A DNA stretch of 64,000 nt, taken from positions 1,369,001 through 1,433,000 of the forward strand of contig OX419762.1 in NCBI GenBank assembly GCA_948567375.1, in the 5' to 3' direction. Below, piece after piece: positions 46,095 to 55,712 of the stretch; the first letter of the stretch is position 1, and every line of letters starts with the position of its first letter. The translations under genes were made by a program, and so were the position numbers. The notes below the pieces were generated by a model, which had not been told where the DNA came from, did not search any database, and saw only the letters and a list, made by a program, of their open reading frames with translations. Origin of the DNA: Lunularia cruciata (Eukaryota; Streptophyta; Marchantiopsida; Lunulariales; Lunulariaceae).

Positions 46095-46685
46095 ATGACT
46101 TTCCAAGTCTTGAAGGATTCAAGCTATGACTTACTTCTTGGGAGGCCATGGTTGAGAGTAGCACGCACAATTGATCGATGGCACAAAGGGTACTTGAGGA
46201 TTGGGCCATCAAACCATAGAGTCACAGTTCCTATGACTAACACCACCAACACTTCACATTTAGATACACCATCTTCTGATTATTGGGAATCAAATTCTGA
46301 AGAAGGAGCTTTAGGTGTGGACACAAGCATGGAAGAGGAGACTTACATGGAGGAGGATGAATCTGAATCTGATTCAGATGTGTATCCTTTGTGTGCTATG
46401 GATTTTGCACCTAAGCCAAAGGTTTTGAAGGACCCAGACAAATCACCATTGACACTTGAGGAGGTAGAGAGAAGGTTAGCTACCCTCAAGTATGGTCCAA
46501 ATGTTACCAAGGAAGAGAAGGTGAGATTTGAGGAGATTTTCCGCAAGTTCATCCATGTGTTTGCTTTCAGTTACAAGGATTTGAAGGAAGTCACCTTGGA
46601 GGAGCACAAGATAGAGGTAGAGTCACATGCAAGACCAATCCGCCAAAAGCAACGCGCATTAGCCCACCAATATCTTTGGTTGTGA
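46095..46685 (+). pseudogene. B protease C-terminus and RT lead-in
   Basis: SSYDLLLGRPWLRVA is the second conserved protease block. An acidic stretch (EEETYMEEDESESDSD) follows, then FRKFIHVFAFSYKDLKEV and IEVESHARPIRQKQR, the usual segment before Gypsy RT. The frame is lost at about 46660, and RT is read in the frame starting 46676. Confidence 0.85.
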
Positions 46686-48187
46686 AGGAGGAGATTGATA
46701 AGCTCAAGGAGGCTAGATTTATCTTTGAGGTGGAGAATTCAGAATGGGTGTCTCCAATTGTCATTGTGAAGAAAAAAAATGGCAAGCTTTGGGTATGTGT
46801 GGATTACAAGAAGCTCAATGCTGTTACCAAGAAGGACTACTACCCATTGCCATTCATTGATGAGATCTTGGAGGAGGTTGCAGGTCATGAGAGGTACAGT
46901 TTTGGAGATGGTTATAGTGGATATAACCAAATCAAGATTGCACCAGAGCATCAACAACTCACCACATTCACCACACCTTGGGGAACTTACGCTTTCAAAA
47001 TCATGCCTTTTGGGCTTTGCAATGCTCCAGCCACATTCCAACGGTTCATGAACAAGGTATTTGAACCTTTCATTGGGAAATTTGTGAGAGACTTCATTGA
47101 TGACTTTTGTGTCTATGGGAGCAAGGAGGAGCACTTTGAGCACCTTATCAAAGTCTTGCAACGCTTAGATGAGGCAAATGCATCACTCAACCTAGAGAAG
47201 TGCATTTTTGGATGTGAAGAAGGTCTACTTTTGGGGCACATCATCTCCAAGGATGGAATAGCAGTTGATCCTAAGAAGGTGAGGAAAATCTCAGACCTTC
47301 CATTCCCTTCAAGCTTGACAAAGTTACGCCAATTCTTGGGGATGGTTGGATACTATAGGAGGTTTATCTTCTCATTTTCCAACAAGGTTTATGCATTGAC
47401 CATCTACATGAAGAAGGGTGTAGATTACATGGTGATTTTGGAGGACAAGGAGGCTCTCAAAGCTTTTGAGGAGCTCAAGCAATCCCTTGTTGTAGCTCCA
47501 ATTCTTGCTAAACCTGATTGGAGTAAGCCTTTCATCCTCTACACTGATGCTTCTAATGTAGCTATAGGATGCACTCTTAGTCAATTAGACCAAGATGGGC
47601 ATGATCATCCAATAGCTTATGCTAGTAGGCAGATGGTTTCAGCAGAGAAGAACTACTCTGTCATGAAGAGAGAAGGGTTGGCAGTGATCTTTGGTCTCAA
47701 GAAGTTTAGACACTACTTGATTGGAGGGAAAGCCACCATTGTCACGGATCACAAGGCTTTGAAGTACATCTTCAACAAGCCTAATGTTGAAGGGAGACTA
47801 GCAAGGTGGATGATATTCTTGTCTGAGTATGACTACACCATTGAGGATAGGCCAGGAAAGAAACATGCAAATGCTGATTTGTTATCTAGAGCCTATGATC
47901 ATGATGGACATGAGCCAGTGGATGATTCCTTCCCAGATGAGGAGCTCATGACAATCTCAGTCACTCAAGAGGTTCCAATGGAGTACAAGGAGATTGTGGA
48001 TTTTGTGACAAGAGGTTACTATCCAAAAGGGATGCATGCTAGGGAGAGGAAGGCCCTTGCAGCAAGATCTAGACCTTACACAATGGTGGAGGATATTCTT
48101 TTTCACCAAGGAGCAGATGGTCTACTTCGAAGAGCAGTGGGTAAGGAAGAGTCTATCCTACTCATAAAGGAGTTTCATGAAGGTTAA
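46676..48187 (+). pseudogene. B element reverse transcriptase and RNase H
   Basis: This is a 503-codon uninterrupted frame, the longest in the window. RT motifs in order: EVENSEWVSPIVIVKKKNGK, VDYKKLNAVT, YPLPFIDEIL, DGYSGYNQI, TTFTTPWGTY, MPFGLCNAPATFQRFMN, the catalytic box DFIDDFCVYG, LLLGHIIS and FLGMVGYYRRFI. RNase H follows: FILYTDASNVAIGCTLS, VMKREGLAVIFGLKKFRHY, VTDHKALKYI and HANADLLSRA. A first stop at 48185 ends it just before the integrase zinc domain. All RT catalytic aspartates are present. One GDG replaces the more usual LDL before GYSGYNQI. Confidence 0.92.
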
Positions 48188-49249
48188 GTATGTGGAGGAC
48201 ACTTTGCAGGAAAGGTGACTGCTTTCAAGATTCTAGATGCAGGTTACCATTGGAGAGGGATTTTCAAGGATTGTCTTGATTATTGCAAAACTTGTCATGT
48301 TTGTCAAGCTTTTGCTAGAAAGTCTACATCCACTTCACCACTTAGATCAATTCCATTACTAGGACCTTTTGAGAAGTGGGGAATTGATTTTGTAGGTCCT
48401 CTCAATAGAACCCCAAGGAACAATCAGTATATTGTGGTAGTTATTGATAACCTTACCAAGTGGGTTGAGGCTAGACCATTCACGGACAAGAATGAAGATG
48501 AAGTGGGTAGATTTCTTTATGAACTCATTATCACTAGGTTTGGATGCCCTTTGGAGTTGGTTTCTGATAGAGGAGGAGAGTTTACAGGAAGCATAACTAT
48601 AGCCATGCTACAACATTTATCTATCACACATAGAGTAACTACATCCTATAAGCCAAATTCCAATGGCTTGGTAGAGAGAACCAATCAGACCTTGTGCATG
48701 ATGTTGGCCAAAGATGCAAAAATGGAGGGGGCTAAACATCATTGGGACAAGAGGATTCATGCAGTTTTGTGGGAGTATAGGACAACTATGAAGACTTCCA
48801 TCGGATATTCTCCATTTCAATTGGTGTATGGTATTGAGTCTACCTTACCTATTCACTTTGATCTTCCTACCTTCCAAAGCATTCATAGGAGATTGAAGAA
48901 AGCACAAGGAGGTGATGCATAGAAGTCAAGGAAGGATCAACTCATGGAGTTGGAAGAGGCAAGAGCAATTGCTATGGTTTGAGTGGAGCAAGCCCAATGG
49001 AAACAAAAGGAGAGCTATGACAAGAGGCAAGGCAAGAAGAAGGTAGAGACTTTCAAAGAAGGTGATTGGGTAATGTTGTTTGATTCCATTCGATTCAAGA
49101 GAGTGCAAAAGAAGTTTTTGCCTAAGTACTTTGGACCTTTCATAGTGGAGAAGGTGTGGGGCAATTACACCTATGATCTCAAGGAGTTGGGAGGAAGACA
49201 CTTTGATAGGATTAACCATGATAAGTTGAAGATGTACCATAGAAGGTAG
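48188..49249 (+). pseudogene. B element integrase
   Basis: It is in frame with RNase H after one stop. The zinc domain reads CGGHFAGKV, GYHWRGIF and CHVCQAF. The core has WGIDFVGPLN, LVSDRGGEFTG and KPNSNGLVERTNQTL, giving D, D and E. The segment SPFQLVYGIESTLPIHFDLP is typical of the core end. Two further stops (48920 and about 48980) precede a basic helix and the GPY/F-like block KYFGPFIVEKVWGNYTY. No chromodomain is seen. The frame ends at 49249, about 30 bp before the purine tract. Confidence 0.9.
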
Positions 49250-49281
49250 AGAGACCTTCACTTTGAGGACAAAGTGAAAAC

Positions 49282-49297
49282 TTAGTCCGGGGGTAAA
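49282..49297 (+). promoter_or_regulatory. Polypurine tract of B element
   Basis: TTAGTCCGGGGGTAAA abuts the 3' LTR start TGTAACACCC. It is interrupted by a TCC but sits in the expected place. Confidence 0.75.
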
Positions 49298-49989
49298 TGT
49301 AACACCCATTTGTGCATGTGTGTGGTATTGTGATATTTAGCTTTGTATTGCAGGTACTTAAGAGATATTATTTATATAGAGATAAAGGATGGTTCTATAT
49401 TAGTCATGGTTAGCTAAAACTAGTCATAGCTAAGATAGAGGGGACCTTACTTTAGAGGAAGTAGAAAAAATGAGCACCACTATTTTGGACTTTAGTGTGT
49501 TGACTTGGTATTATTCCTAGGTGTTTGGCTTTGAGGAAAGAGTTGAGAACTCTTGGGCCCGCAAGCCTTTTTGTTTTGGATTCTTCTTTAGTCCAAGGAT
49601 AGCCCATGTAAAGGAATCCTTGACATAGTGGTTGGGTCAAGATAAGACCACATGCTTAGAGGAATATGCCCATGTGAATAGATATTCCTTTCTACTTTTT
49701 GACTTTACTTGACTTTTAGTCTAGTAACTTGAGTTACTACGGTAATTGGTAACTTTGGTATGTAACTATTTAACAAGTATATAAACAAGGGGTGAGGAGG
49801 TACTCATCATCCTTTCATTTGCAACTATCTCTCTCTCATTGAATTCTCTAATGAGCAATGTCTTGAGTCTTGGAGTGTTAGCCTTGGAGGAGTATGATGG
49901 AATTCGGGTTCCTTGCCTTCTTAGTCCATGGTGCGCTACCATAATAGCCATCAGAGGTTCATCCTGAGTGAGAGACAGGCCGGCTCACA
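49298..49989 (+). repeat. 3' LTR of B element
   Basis: 692 bp, the same length as the 5' LTR with about 18 differences and no indels seen by eye. The bases after it (GCTC) repeat those before the 5' LTR. Confidence 0.96.
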
Positions 49990-51590
49990 GCTCACGCTGC
50001 AAAGTGGGGATATGAGTAGCAATAGTGATGAAGGTGGAGAGATGATGTTGGTACATGCTGCTACTGAAGAAGAAGAAGAAGTTCGAGTGGAGCTCAAAGA
50101 AGAAAATAATGCAAAGTTGGAGGACAAGGTACCCAAGCCAGAGGAGAAGAAGTTTACGATTCAGAGAGGAGTTTGGTTGAGACGCAAGGTGAAGTGTGAA
50201 GCGGGTCCAAGCAAGGCAAGGGAAGAGGCAAATGCTAGCTCGGGAAGTGAAGCGTTTATTCCGATACAAAGACTGCAGAGAAGAACACAAGTATCAAGTG
50301 AAGAAGAGGTAAGGAACAAGATTTCTACGCAAGAGGAAGTAGTTGCGAGTGATGGAGTGGAGTACCTGTGAGAAATTGTGTGCCCATTGTTGGTGAAGTT
50401 GGAGCATAAGAAGAAGGAGATGCAGTCAACATGTACGGAGGTGAAGACTGTGTTGCAAGTTTTGGTGAGATTGGAAGAAGAGAACTCGGAGTTGAAGAAG
50501 AGTATAACCTGAGGTGAGGAGGAAAGGGAAGTACTACAAGGGGATGCAGTAGTACAAAGTCAAGTTATTGAGGACTTGAAGAGAGAAGCAAGGTATCGAG
50601 AAGAACTTGTGAAGAAGAGTGACATAGCAAGGGAAAGACAAGTAGCAGAGTACAAAATCTTGAAGCAACAGTTTGTTGATTCCAGACTAGAAATTATCCA
50701 TGCTATGGCAAGGATAGCAAAGAAGGAACAAGAGCTCAATAGAGCGATGGAGAGTGTAGAAGAGAAGAAGCAACTATGGCAGAAGGAGTTGATAGTAAGA
50801 TATAGGGAAGAAGAGCGATTACAAGAGTTACTTTGTAATCAGGAGTAGAAGATTGTGCAGAAGGAGAAGGAGAAAGAAACTATGAAAGCCAAGTTTGAGG
50901 CAGAGTTGGCAATGTACAAGGAAGATTGGCTTGTAGATTAGGAGCGTGAAAGGAAGATGAGATTGGAGCTATTGAAGGCGATCATAATCAGGATGAATGC
51001 AATGTTGAGTACTGAAGCCAGTATTCATATTGAAGAGACGAGGCTACACGAGTTGAAGTTGTTGGTGCAAAAGACGAGGAGGAGACATGCAAAGGATACA
51101 AACTTGATTGCTCTGTTAATTAGTCTCAGAACTCGTGTAGATAGGAAGATATTGGAGGTAGAAGATAATATCACAATTAGATTAGATCTAGTGAAGTTAG
51201 AGATAGATAAACTTTGGAAAGATGTTAGAGAAAAATGCAAAGTAGATGAAGTAGGAGTACAGATGTCTTTGGAGTTGCCATTGGAGACATTAGAGAAGAG
51301 TAGGTCAGCAGATAAGGAGTTAGATAGATTACCCACTAGTGAAATATCAGATCAGGAAAGAGAATTGGATCTGGTAGAAGATGTAGTAGTTATGAAACCC
51401 GAGGATAGAGTAGTAGGAAGTATAGTTACTTTGGGTTTGGGTTTGAAAGCCAAGGAAGAAGTAGACATTGGATCCGATTAGTAACCGATTTGAGATTTGA
51501 ATAGGCAGATATGAAGAGGTTCATTGTCATTTCAGATCTGCAAGTTTGTAGAGGCATTAGGAAGAGGTGCATTAGGAAGATAATGGTCAA

Positions 51591-51648
51591 TTGCTTCACT
51601 TTTTAAGAGAGCCATTCGATTGCTTCACTTTTTAAGAGTCCCATTCAC
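51591..51648 (+). repeat. 29-bp duplication over the LTR2 core promoter
   Basis: TTGCTTCACTTTTTAAGAG occurs at 51591 and again at 51620, followed by a near-identical GCCATTC/CCCATTC. The TTTTTAAG motif is where other C LTRs have their TATTTAAG box. LTR2 therefore has two TATA-like boxes. Confidence 0.7.
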
Positions 51649-53043
51649 AGTCTTATGTTGTTTAGTGCTCATTATTTCTTAGAATAGATAATGCAAAGTA
51701 CTGTGAAGCAATGCTCATTGCTTGAGCTTGATTCCGAGTATCAACATTGTGCTTGTGTTTGTGAGTGTGTGGAGAAATTTGAACTGCAAATCAGTGTGCT
51801 TGTTGGATGTTGGATTCCATAGCCTTGATCTTCATTTTGTGTGTTTGATCCTGAGTGAAGTGCAATCAGAGCAATGCCTTGATAGATTTGAGAGGAATTG
51901 TAGTGTTGGTTGTATTCTGCATTTGTGAGTGCAGTGCAAAGTTGATGTGAAGCAATTTCAATCAAGGAAATTGTGCCTTCAATGGAGGGGTGGAACACAA
52001 TTCTGAGATGAAGTTGTTTTGCAATGAAGTGCCATTTTTGGGAGAGCCTGAATCATCACAATCAAGATTTTTTGGAAAGAATTGATGGAGTTATGATTAA
52101 GGAGTGTGAATTCGTGACAAGAGTGTGAATCAGTGCTTGTTACTCTCTTCTGGGTGTGGTTTCTACCTGAGAGATTAAAGACAACACCAAGAAGAACTGA
52201 AATTGTTACTTTGCTTCGTATTTAGACATTTCTGACTCGTATCTCTACGGGAACAAACTTTACTTACCCAATTACCGCAAAAGTGATATCTGCCGGGTTG
52301 TCTCAACAAGTTGGTAGAGTTGTTAGGAATTGGTTTAAGAAGTTAGATAATTGCTAAATGGCTATGCCTATTTAAAGGGGGCATTTGTAGTGCGATGTTG
52401 TTCAATGTGCATATTCTTGAGAATAGATAAAGCAAAGTGTTGTGAAGAAGTGCTCATTGCTTGAGCTTAATTCCGAGTATTGACGTTGTGTATATGTTTG
52501 TGAGTGTAGGGAGAAATTTGAAGAGCAATTTTCAATGTTAGATTTTGGATTCTACATCTCTAATTCCATTCTATATGTTTGATTCTGATTGGATAGCAAT
52601 CAAAGCAATGCCTTGATAGAACTAAGAAGAATTGTAGTGTTGGTAGTATTTTGCATTTGTGAGTACATCATGGTGTTGATGTGAAGCAATTTTGATCAAG
52701 GAAGTTGTGCCTTTGGTGGAGGGGTGGAACACAATTCAGAGGCAAAGTCATTTTATAGTGAAGTAGCCATTTTTGAGAAAGACTAAATCATCACAGTTGA
52801 ATTTTTTTTGGATAGAATTGAAAGATTTGTGATTATGGGTGACAAATTGTTGTGACAAGATTGCATTTTAGTGCTTGTTACTCACTTTTGGGTGTGTTTT
52901 CTACCTAAGAGATTAAAGAAGAACTCAAGAAGAACTGATTTGGTAACTTTGCTTTGTATTTGGATATTTTTGACTTGTATCTCTGTGTGAACAAACTTTG
53001 CTTACCTAATTATCACAGAAGTGATATTTGCCAGGTTGTCACA

Positions 53044-53883
53044 GCTACTAAAATGGTGGAGGCCAAAGGCAACCAAAAAAGATGATGCATGAATGGTAGC
53101 AAAATTTTTCTTCCAAAACATCATCTCTAAATATGGATATCTATTGGAATTAGTCAAGGACTAGGTACTCATTTTTGGAACTCACTTGTGGAAGCTTTAA
53201 CAAAGTATTTTCAAATTAAACATAGGAAGACAACTTACTACAACTCAAAAGCAAATTGGTTGATAGAGAAGGCTATGGGTTACTTCGTAAAATTTTGAAT
53301 ATAGTGATAGTCAATTATACCTATGATTGGGACACATAGTTACCTGTAGCTTTGTAGGCATGTACAATGATTGAAAAGATTACCACTAAGTAGACTCCGT
53401 ATTTCTTACATATGGATTGCATCCAATATTACTTGTTGAGTTTGAAATGCACTCATACCATATCCTATCTAAGATATGGTTGTTGGAAGAAGAAAGTCAT
53501 GATCTTTGGATTCACCAACTCATGTGGCTGGAAGAGAAGCAAGCCAATGCATTGCAAACTACACAAGAAATACAAGCTCAATGAAAGAACATGCATGATA
53601 AGAGGTTACAACCTGTCATTATTTGTGAGGGCAACTTAGTGTTGTTATATGAAAATCAACTAATATTCTTTCTAGGGAAGCTATACTTAAGGTAGATGGG
53701 GCCATACCAAGTGATGCATATTTTTGAAAATGGTTCTATTCAATTGGCTAACTTGGAAGGAAATCCTTCTACCACTAGAGTGAATGGTTGGAAGGTATGT
53801 TGTTATTAGACCGTGGACACCAACATAAAAGGAATAAACTCAACCAATGTTCATGGAGATGCTCACATTTGAGTAAGGGAGTA
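53044..53883 (+). pseudogene. Element D integrase core and polypurine tract
   Basis: Integrase resumes after LTR1 with TKMVEAKGNQK and continues through a GTHFWNSLVEALTKYFQIKH stretch, a degraded Glu region (KANWLIEKAMG) and MDCIQYY-type spacer. The end has MWLEEKQANALQTT-like and VNGWKV blocks in shifting frames. It closes with GAGTAAGGGAGTA (53871-53883), the purine tract before the 3' LTR. Stops are numerous. Confidence 0.82.
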
Positions 53884-54147
53884 TGTGGTACCCACATATT
53901 TTTTGATTGTTTTTAGGATAGAAAGTGTATTTTTAAGTAGAAAAAGAGGTTAAATGAAGAAGATTGGTGTGTTTGGATCTGAAGTAGGAGATCCAACTAG
54001 ATCCAATGAATTCAACTTCATATCATAGGAGAGGAGGACTTGGATTAAAATTTGGGAGGATGGCAGATCCAAACTGAGGACACTTCATATCGAGATAAAG
54101 ACGCCCAATCCAAAGATCTTTAATTGCAATCTTGACTTGGGTTGTAC
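53884..54147 (+). repeat. Start of element D 3' LTR
   Basis: TGTGGTACCCACATATTTTTT begins the LTR right after the purine tract. About 264 bp remain before B copy 2 starts. The rest of the LTR is not visible in the window and should lie beyond it if the insertion was simple. Confidence 0.85.
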
Positions 54148-54837
54148 TGGAACACCCATTTGTGCATGTGTGTGCTATTGTGATATTTAGCTTGATATTA
54201 CAAATACTTGAGAGATATTATTTATATAGAGATAAAGGCTTCTTCTACATTAGTCATGATTAGCTAAAGTTAGTCATAGTTAAGATAGTTGGAACCTTAC
54301 TTTAGAGGAAATAGAAAAGATGAGTACCAATATTTTGGATTCTAGTGTGTTGACTTGGTATTATTCCTAGGTGTTTGGCTTTGAGGAAAGAGTTGAGAAC
54401 TCTTGGGCCTGCAAGCCTTTTTGTTTTGGATTCTTCTATAGCAAGGATAGCGTATGTGAAGGAATCCTTGACTTAGTGGTTGGGTCAAGATAAAATCACA
54501 TGCTTAGTGGAATATGCCCATGTAGATGTATATCCCTTTATACCTTTTGACTTTACTTGACTTTTAGCCTAGTAACTTGAGTTAATTTGGTAAATAGTAA
54601 CTTTAGTGCGTAACTATTTCACAAGTTTATAAACAAGGGGTGATGAGGTACTCATCATCCTTTCATTTGCAACTATCTCTCTCTCATTGAGTTTTCTAGT
54701 GAGCAATGTCTTGAGTCTTGGAGTATTAGCCTTGGAGGAGTATGATGGAGTTGGGGTTCTTTGCTTTCTTAGTCCATGGTGCACTACCATAATAATTATC
54801 AGAGGTTCATCCTAAGTGAGAGACAAGCCGGCTCACA
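54148..54837 (+). repeat. 5' LTR of B copy 2
   Basis: Collinear with the 692-bp B LTR with scattered substitutions. The PBS after it is changed to TTGGTTTTGTTGTC. It is older than the 42171 element. Confidence 0.92.
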
Positions 54838-55712
54838 TTATTGGTTTTGTTGTCTAGATCTCTCTAGAAGACAAGATAATGTTCCGCATATAATTCTATA
54901 TTAGACAAAAGGAGGCTATGAGAGCTCACTTTGAGAGAACTTTAAAGAAGGAGAGGGCTGAACTTATGTTAGAGAACTTGGATCCATTTGTATACCTTAT
55001 AGTTCATTATGATGTCTTTGAGGTGATTTTGTACATCTTATACACATGAGAGAATTTGGAGAGATTGGGTGAGGTGGATTGCAAATTTTGGGGATTAAGG
55101 TGATTTTGGGCAAAATCTCAAGTTTTAGATCTAGACTTGAAAATTTTACACATGATATCTTGGGTTATCCTTCTGTTAGCACATTTGAAATTATTGTGGA
55201 AGCTACTATGCGCATTGGGCTAGAATTTTTGAAAGTTGATAGGGTAAACTACTCTTGCAACTCCATGCTCTATAGAAAATTGTACAGAGTCTGCCATTTC
55301 TTCAATTTTCAGTGGACTATTGTGAAACAATCCAAGAAAATTCAATGCATTGTTACCTACCTGCTGACACAAAAATTAAAGCAAGATCATTCTTGAACAA
55401 AGAGTTATAAGTTTTTTAAGTGAGGGGGGTGGTTTTCAGATTAAATCTGAAATATGTGTGCTGAATAGAAAGGTGCTTAGGCCAAATGGCTTAGTGAAAA
55501 GATCTGAAATTTTGCATGGAGGGATGCCCTGAAGTTGTGATCAAATTTGAAATTTTTTAAAGAATAATGACATATGAGTTGAGAGATTTGAGTGACATTG
55601 TGAGGAAGGGTCAATTCTGTAGAGTTTAGACCTCATGCATGAGGAGTGTGAGAGCAACAAAAAGCATATTTGAGTGTTTAGACTCATCTTGGAAACATGG
55701 AGGGTCACCAAG

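Larger units (their letters stand above)
42171..49989 (+). mobile_element. Complete B-family Gypsy element
   Basis: The element is 7819 bp with 692-bp LTRs (42171-42862 and 49298-49989), TGT...ACA ends, a PBS, a leader with an extra zinc-knuckle ORF, gag, protease, RT, RNase H, integrase and a polypurine tract. GCTC flanks it on both sides (42167-42170 and 49990-49993). It splits the U3 frame between EPEL and TLQSGD. The LTRs differ at about 18 positions by eye (about 97% identical), making it the youngest element here. A few stops and frameshifts are already present. Confidence 0.96.
41078..51481 (+). pseudogene. U3-embedded coiled-coil protein, interrupted by B element
   Basis: The two exon-like halves, 41078-42170 and 49994-51481, total about 2581 nt (~860 codons). 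The first half starts MSSNFPLPLRSRP and has MGGGKKNSEF, FLGFMTEIIKSKC, YKVESYKDPVKRGIVSA, KHQAVFFHKMFAGEPINW, PPHYIAPFAAHFYLGLN and VSHFHPDMRREVNMEEQQ. Then comes an acidic linker. The second half has a basic patch (VWLRRKVKCEAGPSKARE), a ~300-residue coiled coil and the tail LKAKEEVDIGSD. Defects are two TGG-derived stops, one frameshift and about four stops in the coil. Within an LTR this lies in U3. I know of no named family that matches; a plant transposon-associated helical domain is possible. Confidence 0.82.
40663..52305 (+). mobile_element. Solo C-L LTR (LTR2) split by a complete B element
   Basis: LTR2 starts TGTGGTACCC and ends GCCGGGTTGTCTCA. Without the B element and its duplication it is about 3820 bp. 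The flanks are GGAAG and ACAAG; intact relatives read GCAAG at this place (51541-51544 region), so each copy has one change. It carries the U3 frame with its own TATA box. Confidence 0.88.
39637..53043 (+). mobile_element. Solo C-S LTR (LTR1) split by a nested LTR
   Basis: LTR1 starts TGTGGTACGCACATT (39637) and ends CCAGGTTGTCACA (53043). Flanks are GCTAT (39632-39636) and GCTAC (53044-53048), a TSD with one change. It consists of 39637-40662 and 52311-53043, 1759 bp in all, which fits the C-S size. Element D integrase joins across it (CIDYAT then KMVEAK). The inner 40663-52305 is a second LTR. Confidence 0.9.
27771..54147 (+). mobile_element. Element D: old C-like Gypsy element hosting nested insertions
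   Basis: D reads 5' LTR (27771-31936, start lost), degenerate PBS, gag (32340-34125), RT and RNase H (37416-39636), integrase (53044-53880), polypurine tract (53871-53883) and the start of the 3' LTR (53884-54147). Insertions occupy 28135-29785, 34126-37415 and 39637-53048, and B copy 2 begins at 54148. Its proteins are the C type by motif and order but far more decayed than those at 6577-16436. The protease and the segment before it are missing between gag and RT. Confidence 0.85.
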
